From Bufo bufo (lineage: Eukaryota; Chordata; Amphibia; Anura; Bufonidae): a stretch of DNA of 64,000 nt. How positions within the stretch are numbered: position 1 is the stretch's first letter; each line of letters begins with the position of its first letter. Location: the NCBI RefSeq assembly GCF_905171765.1, contig NC_053390.1:578176471-578240470 (forward strand), given 5' to 3'. The notes beneath the pieces were generated by a model that was not told where the DNA came from, made no database searches, and saw nothing but the letters and a program-made list of their open reading frames with translations. Positions 21,451 through 32,344 of this stretch are shown piece after piece. Made by a program: the position numbers and the translations under genes.

Positions 21451-22249
21451 TGATCAGGGGTTAATAAGGGGTTAATAAGTGACAGGGGGGGTGTAGTGTA
21501 GTGTGGTGCTTGATGCTACATATTACTGAGCTACCTGTGTCCTCTGGTGGTCGATCCAAACAAAAGGGACCACCAGAGGACCAGGTAGCAGGTATATTAG
21601 ACGTTGTTATCAAAACAGCGTCTAATATACCTGTTAAGGGTTTAAAAATTTCACATCTCCAGCCTGCCAGCGAACGATCGCCGCTGGCAGGCTGGAGATC
21701 CACTCGCTTACCTTCCGATCCTGTGAACGCGTGCGCCTGTGTGCGCGTGTTCACACGAAATCTCGGCTCACGCGAGATGACGCCAATCGGCGTTAGTGTA
21801 GCCTGGGAGCGCCGCAGCAATGACGCCTTTCGGCGTTAGCGTAGTGGCAAGAGGTTAATAAGGGGTCCATTAGGTTTCTATAATGGTATCCATCATTTTA
21901 CTGATAAAATGGCATGCTGAGCTATTTCAAAGGCTCCAAATTATTTCTTTAGCATATTGATCCTTATGTTGTCTAGCTCTATGTTGTGTGGTCTTTGCTC
22001 GGGGGTAAAATGCAAAGCTGTTTTCTGGATTATGCCAGACTGGATATTTACTTATTCAGATTCAGATGTGCAGCGTAACTATCATATCCCAAGGCAACAC
22101 AATCTAACCAGGTATAAAAGGCAGTAAAAAAAAGTTGGGAGGGAAAAGGAGAAGCTTAGACCAGCACAGGTGAAATTTTCCTTTGTCAGGGTTATTCAAG
22201 TGCAAGCACATAACCAAAAATGGATATGGCCCAAGGAAGGAGAACTGGT

Positions 22250-22630
22250 AAACTAGGGACAGGGTCATCATGGTCTGAGGCTCCCTGCTACTTGACAAGC
22301 ACCTGTGACAGGTGCAAAGCGATCTGCTATCCCCCAGTCCTGCCACACAGCTTCATCATGAGACTATATTATATATTCATACATAATCATATAATTTATC
22401 TATATGACAGCAGACAGCCTGATTGCAGCTTGCACTGCCTGGTGTGGTGCCACATGCTGCTGACTGAGTAGAGAGTACTGTGCCTGTGCATTTAACATTG
22501 TGAAGGGGGGGGTTGGTGCTGCTATTAATTGCATTGTGAAGTTGTCTGGCAGGACTGGGGGGGGGATGCAGTTAGGAGATTGCTTTGCACCTGTCACAAC
22601 AGGTGCTTGTCTAGTGAACACAGGGCCATC
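22250..22630. repeat. Inverted repeat within the 5-kb hAT
   Basis: GACAAGCACCTGTGACAGGTGCAAAGC (about 22295) is complementary to GCTTTGCACCTGTCACAACAGGTGCTTGTC (about 22580); the arms also share CCCCCAGTCCTGCCA. No coding sequence. Confidence 0.6.
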
Positions 22631-22995
22631 CTCCATCACTTATTGCTAATAACCCCTCCCTTGCCAGCCCACCAAGCCCCATTTTTCTGTGTGTTCTGCA
22701 TTTTTTAGTCCATGAAGGGGTTAATTAAGTGTTGGAGGGGGTGGGGTTGTTTTTGTGCATATTATGTTTGGGTGCCATTTAACAAGTTCCTTACTGAAAT
22801 AACTGATTATCACTTTTTACTGTCTTTGTAGTTGTAAAAAAAATTATGAAATTGGGGGTGGGTCCTTGGGGGTGGAGGGGGGGGGGGGGGGGAGTCAGGA
22901 TGGATTCTAAAGGGGCGGGGTAAGAGGGGGCCACGGAGGGGGGGGGCAGACCTTGAGCTGTGTAAGGGGCCCCAAAATTTCTGATGGCAGCCCTG

Positions 22996-23415
22996 ACAGC
23001 AGCCATATGGTATGGAACATGATGGCAGGCAGGTACACAGTGGCATGATGGAGCACCAACAGCAAGGGCAGATCTGTTCATCTGCCACAGCGGGAGGTGT
23101 GTGAAGATCCTCATGGATCTATACCTTGTTCACTAACGGAGAGAAACTTCATCCGTTTGGGTGTCATGATGCTACATATCATACTGAAAACCCACTCTGA
23201 GATGACAATGGAGGTTGGACAGTACAGCGAGATCAAACTGGGCCAGTTCCAGACACTGTTCCAATCTCCCTCCCAGAAGTTCATGGGGTCAGGGAACAAG
23301 TTGTGTGCCAGGGAAAGGCCACAGTCATTTTGAAAATAAGACAATTTTAAACTATTTTTTTTAAAAAGATAGCTGGGCAGAAGTACGAATATCATACAAC
23401 AGAATTACATTTTTG
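22996..23415. mobile_element. hAT-B-type 5' tail, continued
   Basis: Starts with GGTATGGAACATGATGGCAGGCAGG, matching the ~58-bp units of 53940-55140. The part from 23110 to 23395 has open frames on both strands; I do not recognise either and they may be chance. Confidence 0.5.
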
Positions 23416-23419
23416 TTAA

Positions 23420-23657
23420 AAGGGTTTTCTGAGACTTAAATACTGATGCCCTATTCTCTGGATAGGTCATCAGTATCTGATCGGTGGCTGTCCGACAACC
23501 ATGACCCGCCGCCGATCAGCTGTTTGAGAAGGCATTGGCGTACCTGTGAGTGCCACAGCCTTTTACCTGCTCACCAAGCACAGCACCGTATATTGTACAG
23601 CGGTTGTGATTGGTATTGCAGCTCAGCTCGTTCACTTCTAAATCTTAGAAAACCCAT
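23420..23657. mobile_element. 238-bp TTAA MITE
   Basis: TTAA at 23416-23419 and 23658-23661; ends AAGGGTTTTCTGAGACTTAA and CTTAGAAAACCCAT. Interior has CGATCAG and GGATAGGTCATCAGTATCTGATCGG. The empty site (AGAATTACATTTTTG / ATCATGGAACTGCACC) matches the next tandem unit at 24900-24945, which confirms the boundaries. Confidence 0.85.
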
Positions 23658-23718
23658 TTAAATCATGGAACTGCACCATGTTTCTATAATGAAGAGACAG
23701 TTTTTAAGGATGCCTGCA

Positions 23719-24852
23719 TGTCACGGACGAACCGAGACATACGGACGTCCCCGCGACAGTGGGTGACAGAAGATATTTAAGACTGGCAACACATGCTTTG
23801 ATCTGACATTTTTCCTTGTGTTGTTTCTGATACTGGCCACACCTCTAACCTCCAGGTGTTGCTATTGTGGTCATTTAACTTTCCTTATTTATAGTTGCTT
23901 CTCCAACAATGCTGTGCGGTTTATAGCTTTAGTGGTATTTGTGGTCTTCTGGTGTTTGGTTCTTGGCTGAGTTCCTGTTGCTGTCATAACTATTGGAAAG
24001 TTAAGTGTTTCCTTTCCCTTATGCATTTTGTTTTGGTTTATCTGTGTGTTGTTTTACCTCTGCCTTTTGTTGTAGGCCTGAGGGAGACTCCTAGTCGTCC
24101 TTCCTTTCTGGAGGAACAGGCAGTCTCAGTCCTGTCACTAACGCCAGGGTCTTATAGGGTGAGTTAGGAGTCTAGGTACTCTTGCGTATGAGCTCACCTA
24201 CCTTTGAGGTCTGTTCATACTGATAGCCAGTAAGGTAACGGCCAAAGGGTGAGAAAGGCGCTCATAGGGTAAGTAAGTCGAGGTGCAACAGCTTCTTTCA
24301 GAGAGCTGGTGGATGCGATAGACTCACCTGTTATGGTTGCACCGAAGTTAAGTGCAACCGTATTGTAGGTGAGCAGTGAAGTATAAAAGGTGCAGGTCAG
24401 TGCTGCCAGATGCGTCAAGAAGCCCCTTGGGACGAAGGCCAAGTCGCCACTCGGGTATATATTGGAAAACGTATCTTAGCTTGTCACTGTGGGGTGATCA
24501 AGCTGGTAGACGATCATAAGGCGCATTACCACGACCCGGTACAGGATACAATAAAGTTTACTTGAGACAACACGTTTCGGGGCCGTCGAGACCCCGAAAC
24601 GCGTTGTCTCAAAATAAACTTTATTGTATCCTGTACCGGGTCGTGGTAATGCGCCTTATGATCGTCTACCAGCTTGATCACCCCACAGTGACAAGCTAAG
24701 ATACGTTTTCCATACTGATAGCCAGTCAGGACTGTGACTAGGGATTTGACTAGGAGGTTTCCTTCTTTCTTCCCTAGCTTTCAGGTCTTGTTCCTTGTTC
24801 TCTCTCCTTCTTCGTCCGGTGTGGTGTCTCCCTCCCATACACGGGCGTGACA
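23719..24852. mobile_element. Solo LTR of a Gypsy-like element, carrying a PLE
   Basis: Begins TGTCACGGAC and ends GGCGTGACA; flanks CTGCA (23714-23718) and CTGCC (24853-24857) agree at 4 of 5. The same TGTCACGG...GTGACA termini occur in the Gypsy LTRs at 41508 and 48179 and the solo LTR at 43972. Excluding the 480-bp PLE and one TSD it is about 640 bp. Confidence 0.75.
24232..24711. mobile_element. Short inverted PLE inside the solo LTR
   Basis: Perfect 15-bp TSD ATACTGATAGCCAGT at 24217-24231 and 24712-24726. The insert is a 232-bp unique tail followed by a palindrome (24464-24711, centre about 24587) whose middle reads ACACGTTTCGGGG...CCCCGAAACGCGT, the GAAAC-containing tip of a PLE terminal repeat. 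No coding sequence remains. Confidence 0.8.
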
Positions 24853-25345
24853 CTGCCTGGCAAACAGCCAAATTGATGGCATACCAAAGAAATCAATTTT
24901 AGAAAAGAATTACATTTTGGTAAAAGCATTGAACTGCACCACATTTCCATAATGACAAGATCATTTTTACGGACGGCTGCCTGGCAAACAGTCCAACTGA
25001 TGGCATACAGAAGAAATTAATTTTAGAAAAGAATTAAATTTTGGTGGTAAAGCAGGATTGCACCTCTGCGGACACCTGGCAAAAAGTCTCAGTGACGGGA
25101 TTTGTCAAAAACAGTTTGGGGATGTGGCCTTGCAGCCACAAAGACTAGGAGAAGGAGGACAGACTGGTTTAGATTCGGAATGCTGGCCAGTTCTATTTTC
25201 CGATGATATAGCTTCGTGCTGCAATAGAGCTCTGGTACCTATGTTTGTGTTTGAAAACCCACGACTTATTCTAAACCTACAGATCTTGCACAGTGCTGTG
25301 ATTGTAGCCAGCCTTGGGTAGAAAAAACACCATATGGGAGTTGCT
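24853..25345. repeat. ~125-bp tandem subterminal repeats
   Basis: Units contain GGCTGCCTGGCAAACAG, GATGGCATAC, AATTTTAGAAAAGAATTA and GCACCAC/TTTCCATAATGA. The host part of 23310-23718 belongs to the same series. Confidence 0.7.
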
Positions 25346-25700
25346 CACACAGAGCTAGAAACAGCCGAGCTTGGCCTAGCTCTGGCATGATTTGAACCTG
25401 CACCTACAGTATCAGCAGCATCACCAGTTGCCATGCTGGCCACAGCAGAAGCAGATCTGGCTCTGCCAGTTCTTTTGGAGGTTTTGGATGTATGTTGCCT
25501 CTGCTCTTTATTGACACTGCGGCCACCACCCTTCTCAGATGATGTCCCTTTCTCCTCCTCAGCACCCCGATCTTGCTCCCAGGTCCTGTCCAAGACACAA
25601 TCATCACCATATTGTAGAGAGTGGAGAACCCCACACTATGGTTCCTGGTGCCAGCAAGGACTATGAAGTCATAATCAATAGTATTTAATTGCGGCACTCA
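25345..25700 (-). other. Unassigned minus-strand frames with a basic, Ser/Lys-rich segment
   Basis: 25593-25345 encodes a polar stretch (KTSKRTGRARSASAVASMAT) that resembles the low-complexity N-termini of the BED-hAT proteins here; 25697-25404 is a second frame. No conserved domain is recognisable. Could be a first-exon relic of a hAT. Confidence 0.3.
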
Positions 25701-26416
25701 GATTGTTCATTTACACTTATAGGTAATTTATTAATACAGAGTTCATGAGCCAGTTACATAATTAATTGCAGGTAATGTTAGAAACCAGTCACCAGGCAGG
25801 AAATGTACAGAGGACAGATATTTATTATGTCCAAATACATATAAACATATCAAAAATATCCAAATATAAAAAATAATATAAAATATATAGTTAAAAATGA
25901 ATAAACAATACACCCAGATAGTACTGTGTTTTCCTGTCTAACTCAGTGGAAGTAGTGGATAGCTGCAAGTCAGTGGTTCTATAGCTGAGGGAGACAGGAA
26001 CACCCCTATCAGAAGTACACACTGTTATGGGACTCATAGGGAGGAAGTTCTATGTATTACTATTTGTAGCAAAGGTAAGTGACCAGGCAGCACTCCAGAC
26101 TTTGAAGAAAACAGTGGATCCTTTTATTACACCAAATGCAATGTTTCAGCTCATCTCAATGGAACCTTTGTCAAGCAGTGATAACAGTGCTCAAGGTGAG
26201 TTTAAATAGGTGAACAGCAATGTATACATGATTATCAATTCAATCAAACAATAAACATGATTAATTTGAGAATACATTGTGACTTCCATATAAACATTTC
26301 ATATACATGTTTCCAAGATCCGAAATTCATCAATCAGTAATGGATAGTAAATCATTGATAGATAGTAAAGTGATCATGATTAATATGTGGAATAAATAAA
26401 AATTCATGTGAATGTC
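25701..26416 (-). mobile_element. PLE terminal-repeat-like sequence
   Basis: AT-rich. The minus strand of 26205-26060 reads TTGACAAAGGTTCCATTGAGATGAGCTGAAACATTG, followed by AATAAAAGGATCCACTG and TGGAGTGCTGCCTGGTCAC. This stem-GAAAC-AATAAA-GTGCTG layout parallels the PLE pieces at 53709-53924. Boundaries unclear. Confidence 0.5.
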
Positions 26417-27180
26417 CCTAAGAGTGATGGACGAACATCGGCCAGGACGGTTCGCGAACGCGATCAAATGTTCGCGAACTGCAAGTTCACGGCGGGCCCT
26501 ATTCACTTTAAAGGCAGGCGAACCTGGAAAACCTTCAGGTCATATTTGCAGCCACCAAATACCTACTAGAAGTGCACAAATAGTCCCACAACATGGACAG
26601 TGACATACTGTACCAGATGTATTATTCGAATTTGCGATCTCCATTCATTATTTTTTTCAATGCAAAATATCGGCAATGTCATTTCCGCGTATGCCCATGC
26701 GCAAAATAGGCGCTGCCTACTACAGCAACTGGTTTCCACCAGACCGAAGTTGGATGCGATCAGAAAAGATGGTTGGCAATTATTTTCACGATGTTGAGGA
26801 AGAATTTCTGATCACTGTAAGTAATTTGACATTAAAGCAGTGTATTTGATTACATTTCACATGGATGTTATAACAATCGCTGTATGTGCAGATCGAGTGT
26901 TTAAAAAAAGCGCCATTCCGAAAATCCCTAATGATGCGATTTTTTTTTTCACGATACACACAACTTCACATTTTATAAGGTCTCATGAGATATTAGTGAT
27001 TGGTGCACTAAGTATTGTTGGGAGAACTTGTGACATCACAGCAATTTTTGGGGGGCAACTGATAAATCACACCAGCATTTGTCACTCTGTGTAGCTGCGG
27101 TAACACAGCAAAACCGCAAACAAATGCTGCACTACCTAAATGCACTATATAGAAAGTATGTTATTTGTATATAACACTCC
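26417..27180. mobile_element. hAT element, left end only
   Basis: Begins GAGTGATGGACGAACATCGG with repeated TTCGCGAAC words (26450-26480), a terminal pattern of hAT elements with YAGNGATG ends. No coding frame recognised and no right end found. Confidence 0.5.
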
Positions 27181-27200
27181 TGCTTCAATCTTTTTTTCAA

Positions 27201-27275
27201 TTTTTCGCCCCATAAGACGCACTTTCCCCCCCCCCCAAAAGTGGGGGGGGAAAGTGCGTCTTATGGGGCGAAAAA
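27201..27275. repeat. 75-bp perfect hairpin
   Basis: TTTTTCGCCCCATAAGACGC and GCGTCTTATGGGGCGAAAAA arms with a C11/G8 inner stem and an AAAAGT loop. Looks like a fold-back MITE reduced to its ends. Confidence 0.85.
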
Positions 27276-27300
27276 TACGGTACCTAAAATAAAATAAAAT

Positions 27301-27545
27301 AAAATACACCTAACATAGTAACATAGTACATAAGGCCAAAAAAATACATTTGTCCATTCAGTTTGGCCCGTCATCCTGCAAGTTGATCCAGAGGAAGGCA
27401 AAAAAAAACCTGTGAGGTAGAAGCCAATTTTCCCCACTTTTGTGGAATAAAAAATTCCTTCCCGACTCCAATCAGGCAATCAGAATAACTCTCTGGATCA
27501 ACGACCCCTCTCTAGTAGCTATAGCCTGTAATATTATTACACTCC
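27301..27545. repeat. Dispersed repeat, class uncertain
   Basis: Contains TAACATAGTAACATAGTA, then GTTGATCCAGAGGAAGGC, TTCCTTCCCGACTCCAATC and CTGGATCAACGACCCC. The pattern looks like a SINE/LINE 3' tail, but I cannot name the family. No TSD found. Confidence 0.4.
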
Positions 27546-28781
27546 AGAAATACATCCTAAAATAAAAAATTTCCTTTTTGTGAAGGAATAAACAATATTC
27601 AGTAATTGAAAATGCCGCGCAACAATGTCAGTTCTTCATCAATCCATTACACTCTGTAATTGATGACCATGATTGTATTTAGTGAATTGATTGATCTAAA
27701 TAATAGTCCAGATAAACGCTTGAGTTCTTCAAAATACGAATAATGGTATGAATAATCTGGTTTCATTCATGGATCGATGCAGATAATTATAAACAAAAAG
27801 GAATCAATGTACATGATTGTTAGTTGGAAAAAAAAAGGGAAGAAAGTCCGATTTCATTCATAAATCAATGTACATTATAATGAGTAAATAGTTTGATCTG
27901 GATATAACTAGTCAGTATTCGTAATTTATATTGTATTATCTTCCTTATTCAGCGTAGATGGTAATATAGTTAACAGCTTGATCTGTTATCACCGCTACAC
28001 ATTGTATGTTATATACCGTTCTTTGTTATAAAAGATAAAATGTTACCACATTGTTGGTTTCTCGGGAGTAGATCTTTTGCTTGAGCGGTATTGCACTCTT
28101 AGGCCAAACCTCCTGGCTCCCCGTATCGTAGCTGGTGTGTACCCTTGTAAAAAATGTTAAGGACGGCTCTCCTTTTCCTGGTGATGCAATGGTGCTCCAA
28201 ACTGGTGCTACACCCTGGTCACAAAAAATGGAAGTTGAGGTAAAGGAGATATGAATGGACACTCATATATTTGGAATCACATAGAATCTATAAAAAATAG
28301 TATTATATTATACACAAGTAGATCGTATGTTCTCTAGCTGTTAAATGCCGATATATATACAGTAGACTAATGCGCTGTACTTGAGTATGCTTGTATACGT
28401 TAGAATTGGGTGATTCCAGATGGAATATTGCGCTGATGGTAATGCGCTATTGGGTCGACGAGTAAGATCAATATAATTATAAAAACAACTGTAAAAGCAC
28501 CATATAAAATAGATATGCAATAGATAAGAGTACACCTTGAAAACACATAGCAGTATCTCTGTGTTCTCAAAAAGTCTGCTGTTGTAGTATCAGGTTATGT
28601 GGAATTACCAGTTATTCTGTATTAGTCAATACCAATCCATCAGATCTTGTGATTGGTACAGCAAGGTACAATCCATACAATTCGCCTTAGAAGGTCTCCT
28701 CTAAAAATATGTTTCTTATATTGTGTTAGTTCTTATTGCAAGGTGTTCTTAAATATTCTCCATGTGCTTCTCTAGTATTTG
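27546..28781. other. AT-rich non-coding stretch, probably PLE terminal sequence
   Basis: No recognisable gene. AT-rich, with loosely recurring TCATTCATGGATC/TCATTCATAAATC words. It lies between PLE-like pieces at 25.7-26.4 kb and 29.4-35 kb and may be one interrupted PLE flank; this is inference. Confidence 0.35.
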
Positions 28782-28784
28782 TAA

Positions 28785-29352
28785 GGCTACTTTCACATTA
28801 GCGTTTTTCTTTTCCGGCATAGAGTTCTGTCACAGGGGCTCTATACCAGAAAAGAACTGATCAGTTTTATCCCCATGCATTCTGAATGGAGAGTAATCCG
28901 TTCAGTTTGCATCAGGATGTCTTCAGTTCAGTCGTTTTGACTGATCAGGCAAAAGAGAAAACCGTAGCATGCTACGGTTTTATCTCCGGCTAAAAAAACT
29001 GAAGACTTGCCTGAATGCCGGATCCGGCATTTTTTCCCATAGGAATGTATTAGTGCCGGATCCGACATTCAGAATACCGGAATGCCGGATCCGTCCTTCC
29101 GGTATGCGCATGCGCAGACTGAAAAAAAGGTGAAAAAATAAATGCCGGATCCGTTTTTGCCGGATGACACCGGAAAGACGGATCCGGCATTTCAATGCAT
29201 TTTTTCGACTGATCAGGCATTTTTAAGACTGATCAGGATCCTGATCAGTCTTACTAATGCCATCAGTTAGCATACATTTTGCCTGATCCGGCAGGCAGTT
29301 CCGGCGACGGAACTGCTTGCCGGATCTCTCTGCCGCAAGTGTGAAAGTAGCC
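28785..29352. mobile_element. 568-bp PIF/Harbinger-like MITE
   Basis: Ends GGCTACTTTCACATTAGCG and CAAGTGTGAAAGTAGCC; flanks TAA (28782-28784) and TTA (29353-29355). Interior has many GCCGGATCCGGCAT and CTGATCAG palindromes. Same family as 63143-63640. Confidence 0.75.
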
Positions 29353-29820
29353 TTAGTCAGATAGGATTCATTAATCAGGGTAAATATTCATACTTTGTTT
29401 AGTAATGTCTGTTGTACTCACTGTTGTGAGATCTGCGTCCATTTGTGGCGTCCCACATGGTCAGATCGGTAAGCTTACCTCAATTGATGCAATGAGTCGT
29501 GCTGAGAAGGAAGGTTAATAATTCTTTACTTGGATTATTTTTCAAGGCAGGTACGTTCCGCTGCACGTATTGCCAATAGGATACTGTACCCGGATGTTTG
29601 TCTGCAGCAGCCTCAATGTCTCCGCTGACTTGGCTCTGGACTTTCGGAAACGATTGCAATGGGAGTCGGCTAGCTGGTTGGTTCTTGTTGTACCGTACCG
29701 GACTTCGATCTCAGTGAAGCGCTTCACTAATTTTCATAGTTGAGTAATAGACCACGTTAGTCGGTGTTCTCCATGATATTCCCAGCTATTATAACAAGTA
29801 ATCAAGTGTATAATGCATCC

Positions 29821-29866
29821 AAACGTGTTTCGGAGACTCTGCTTGCTCCCTCATCAGTGGCTACGC
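29821..29866 (-). other. Hammerhead-core-like motif in a PLE pLTR
   Basis: The minus strand reads CTGATGAG, a GGAG...CTCC hairpin, then CGAAAC, the two conserved strands of a hammerhead core. Upstream GCTTAC...GTAGC (29878-29860) could form stem I. I cannot find a convincing stem III partner for CACGTTTGG, so self-cleavage is unproven. Confidence 0.4.
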
Positions 29867-30194
29867 TTTATATGTAAGCACAGTCGAAATTTTATATGTG
29901 TGCAATCCAGGGTATATGGAAAGGATGGGCTGGATTTTAGGATAAGGATTACAGTTCCCGCTATGTTGCGGTTCTTATGCGGTTTTCATGCGTTTTTTTT
30001 CGGTACTTGTGCCTTTTTTGCTCCTTAGTGTATGTATCAGCTGTAAAATATATTCTATATCTTATTTCCTGCTGCACATTTTGCTTTGATCTTGCAATAG
30101 CTTTTCAGTAGAATCAGATCTATAGAGGCTGACGACAGTTACTAGAATATGGCTTGGTTTTGTATTGCACCTGATTATGAGAAAATCTCCAAGT

Positions 30195-30410
30195 ATGGGC
30201 GCATGCGCAATACCCGCTCCTGAATAGGATGCGAATAAGAAGTTCTGACGCATGCGCATATCTAACAGATATCTAGTTGTGAGTATGGGAAAATCTCTAA
30301 GTATGGGGGCATGCGCAGTAAGCCCTGTCGGACAAGATATGAATAGAAGTCCCGACGCATGCGCATTTAGGACGGAGCAAAAATCTTCTAAGTACAGACG
30401 CATGCGCTCT
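30195..30410. promoter_or_regulatory. Array of five GCATGCGC boxes (NRF1-like)
   Basis: Imperfect ~50-58 bp repeat; each unit holds a GCATGCGC core at about 30201, 30250, 30311, 30358 and 30400. The first, GGCGCATGCGCA, is close to the NRF1 consensus YGCGCAYGCGCR. It lies just upstream of a plus-oriented PLE-type hairpin. Promoter function is inference. Confidence 0.45.
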
Positions 30411-30550
30411 GGAGGGGGCGACATGTAAGATACCGGATTGGATGATCATGCTGCCACACGAGCTCTGAGCAGGGATTGGATAGCGAACAACTAATGTCCC
30501 ACCCCTAGCAGTTATAAACTTTCACGCACTAAGCACTCGTGTTGACAGTA

Positions 30551-30605
30551 GCTCCATCCCCTGATGAAGCCACATCTAGTGGTGAAACATGTTGGGGGAG
30601 CTTTA
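30551..30605 (+). other. PLE-type hairpin with CTGATGA...GAAAC
   Basis: CTGATGA (30561-30567), stem GCCAC ATCTA GTGGT, then GAAAC. The flanks GCTCC (30551) and GGAGC (30597) pair as an outer stem. Same layout as 13033-13077 and 60535-60592. Confidence 0.45.
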
Positions 30606-31302
30606 GTTTGATCTTTTAAAATAGGTGCATGATTGATTCAGTGTTTGAGTGACGAGATCTGCAGACTCGCTACACTTAGACACATTAGCGGCAGTGCTGC
30701 ACCTAGAGTGGTGCTAATAGGGAATCATTCCAAGTAGGATATATGAGGTTATCCTGAACACTCCATGTAGCAGCAGCTATACTCCAAGTGGCGTTAAGAG
30801 GGAATATCCCAAACAAATTAGGACGCACTTGTGGGAAATATATCCCAGTCTTCTGCCGAGAGTATCACCATAGCACCTTTATGTTTTAAAAATAAGTATT
30901 TTTTCTTTTCTTTTTTCTCCTGTTCTGAATTAGTTTTATTGATAGGAATAAACGTTATGTTTTAATCGACCAGAAACAGGAGTTTTGTAGCCTATGGCTA
31001 TTTGAACTATATAATATCGTTCTAGGTCTGTCACGATGGGGAATATTTAGATATAGTTTTTATATAAAAACATGCTGAATGTCGTATAGACATATCTGTG
31101 GAGTAGTCTACATTTTCTGTGAAGAAATGGTCAGGTTTTAGTACCTGTGCAATTCAGGATAAATGAGAAAGAGTGGGTGTGGGTCGCTTAATTGCGTTTT
31201 TCATGTGGTTTTCAGGCGTTTTTTCAATGTTGATACGTTTTTGGCTCCTTAGTGTATATACCATCTGTAGTGTACTTTTATAGTTAATTTTCAGCTGCAC
31301 AT

Positions 31303-32335
31303 ATTACCTTGAAACAGAAAAGTTTTTTCTACAGAATCTGTGAAAAACTGGAAACGGTTGCTATAATATACCGTACCTTTATATTTCATTGTTCTAAGTA
31401 CGTCATTTTGGTGGGATGTTTCACTGTGACTTTATCTAGAATAAATATATATATATGTATATGTTGCATGGACGTATATGGGATGAGAACCCTCGACCAA
31501 GGAGCGGTCGCAGTACGGCTGTTTCCCATCGGCAGGGGGCACCCACCCTTTCAAAGGAACCCGAAGATCTCTAGTTCAGCGTTCAGACCTTCTGGTAGAA
31601 GACTGCCAAAGTCGAAAATCCGTCTGGATTCCGCTGAAATGTGATCACCCCCCTTCCTCCAGTGGTGTTTTTACTTGTTCCAATGCTGCAAATATAAGGC
31701 CCTTTGGGTCTTGATTGTGGACTAGTTTGAAGTGCTTGGAAAGGGAGTGCTTTTCATACCCATTTTTGATATTGTTGATATGTTCTGCTATTCTGACCTT
31801 CAAGGGTCTTTTTGTTCTGCCGATATATTGTTTGGAACATGTACATTGTATAATATAAATAACGTTAGACGTGTTACATGTTAAAAAGTTTCTTATTTCA
31901 AAAGAGAACGAGTTTTGTGTCGAGTTGATTCTAGTTATCTTTTTAGGAAATGATGTATTTCTACAGTTGATGCAACATTCACATCTGTGGAAGCCACTTC
32001 TTATTAGCCATTGTTTATAGATTGGTTCTTCTTTTTAGGGTGTTTGATGTAAGGGGCTATTTTTAAGCCCAAGTTTGGGGCCTTTGTGTACACTATCCAT
32101 GGCAGTACGGGTATTAAAGATCCTATTATCTTGTCTTTCTGGATGTAGTACCAATGTTTTTTTATAATCTTTTCAATGGTTTTGTATTGTGTGTTATAGG
32201 GCAATACTAAACGGAAATTATCTTCTTTTTGTTTTTTCTCATTTCTAACTAGGTTTGTTGTACAGAACGTTTTTCTAATAAAGGATTGAAGTTTGCACCA
32301 ACCACAAAGCTAAATAAATTTGATACTTAAGTTGG
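31303..32335 (-). pseudogene. PLE 3' part, inverted copy: RT thumb region and GIY-YIG endonuclease
   Basis: Minus-strand sequence matches the plus-strand block 34115-35015 nearly base for base, including the linker (HWYYIQKDKIIGSLIPVLPW, 32204-32004) and a degraded endonuclease reaching to about 31490 (the FGSLLPEGLNAEL-type end). It meets the plus-strand copy head to head at about 32335. Stops and frame changes make it inactive. Its downstream flank contains the pLTR block. Confidence 0.75.
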
Positions 32336-32344
32336 AATAGAGAA

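Larger units (their letters stand above)
18181..21854. mobile_element. 3.7-kb non-coding TTAA-flanked element made of palindromes
   Basis: TTAA at 18177-18180 and 21855-21858; ends CCACTTAAGGAC and CCTCTTGCCACTAC (complement of right end), a weak CCnCTT inverted match. It carries the alternating palindrome array (about 18600-20580), the TGATCA minisatellite (20600-21450), two hairpins at 21530-21640 and 21655-21710 (CCAGCCTGCCAGCG / CGCTGGCAGGCTGG), and a CGGCGTTA repeat near the right end. TTAA TSDs fit piggyBac- or Kolobok-like movement; the family is uncertain. Confidence 0.55.
17976..22995. mobile_element. 5-kb composite hAT with CAGGGCYGCCATCAGA ends
   Basis: Ends CAGGGCCGCCATCAGAG (17976) and TTTCTGATGGCAGCCCTG (to 22995) are inverted repeats. 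Flanking 8-mers CCAGCAGC (17968-17975) and ACAGCAGC (22996-23003) match at 7 of 8. hAT sequence proper is 17976-18176 and 21859-22995; the middle is a TTAA element. The right part has a poly-G run (22878-22893). No transposase. Confidence 0.75.
29353..31302. mobile_element. PLE terminal-repeat (pLTR) block
   Basis: Two diverged direct copies of ~200 bp lie at about 29880-30170 and 31140-31380 (shared TTTTTGCTCCTTAGTGTAT, CAGCTGCACAT, TTTTCAGGCGTTTTTTC-like words), in line with the minus-strand PLE at 31303-32335. Between them lies a segment in the other orientation with its own hairpin at 30551-30605. No RT here. Confidence 0.5.

Noticed and set aside
22878..22893. Poly-G run
   Set aside because: Simple repeat near a hAT end; run length may also be a sequencing artefact.
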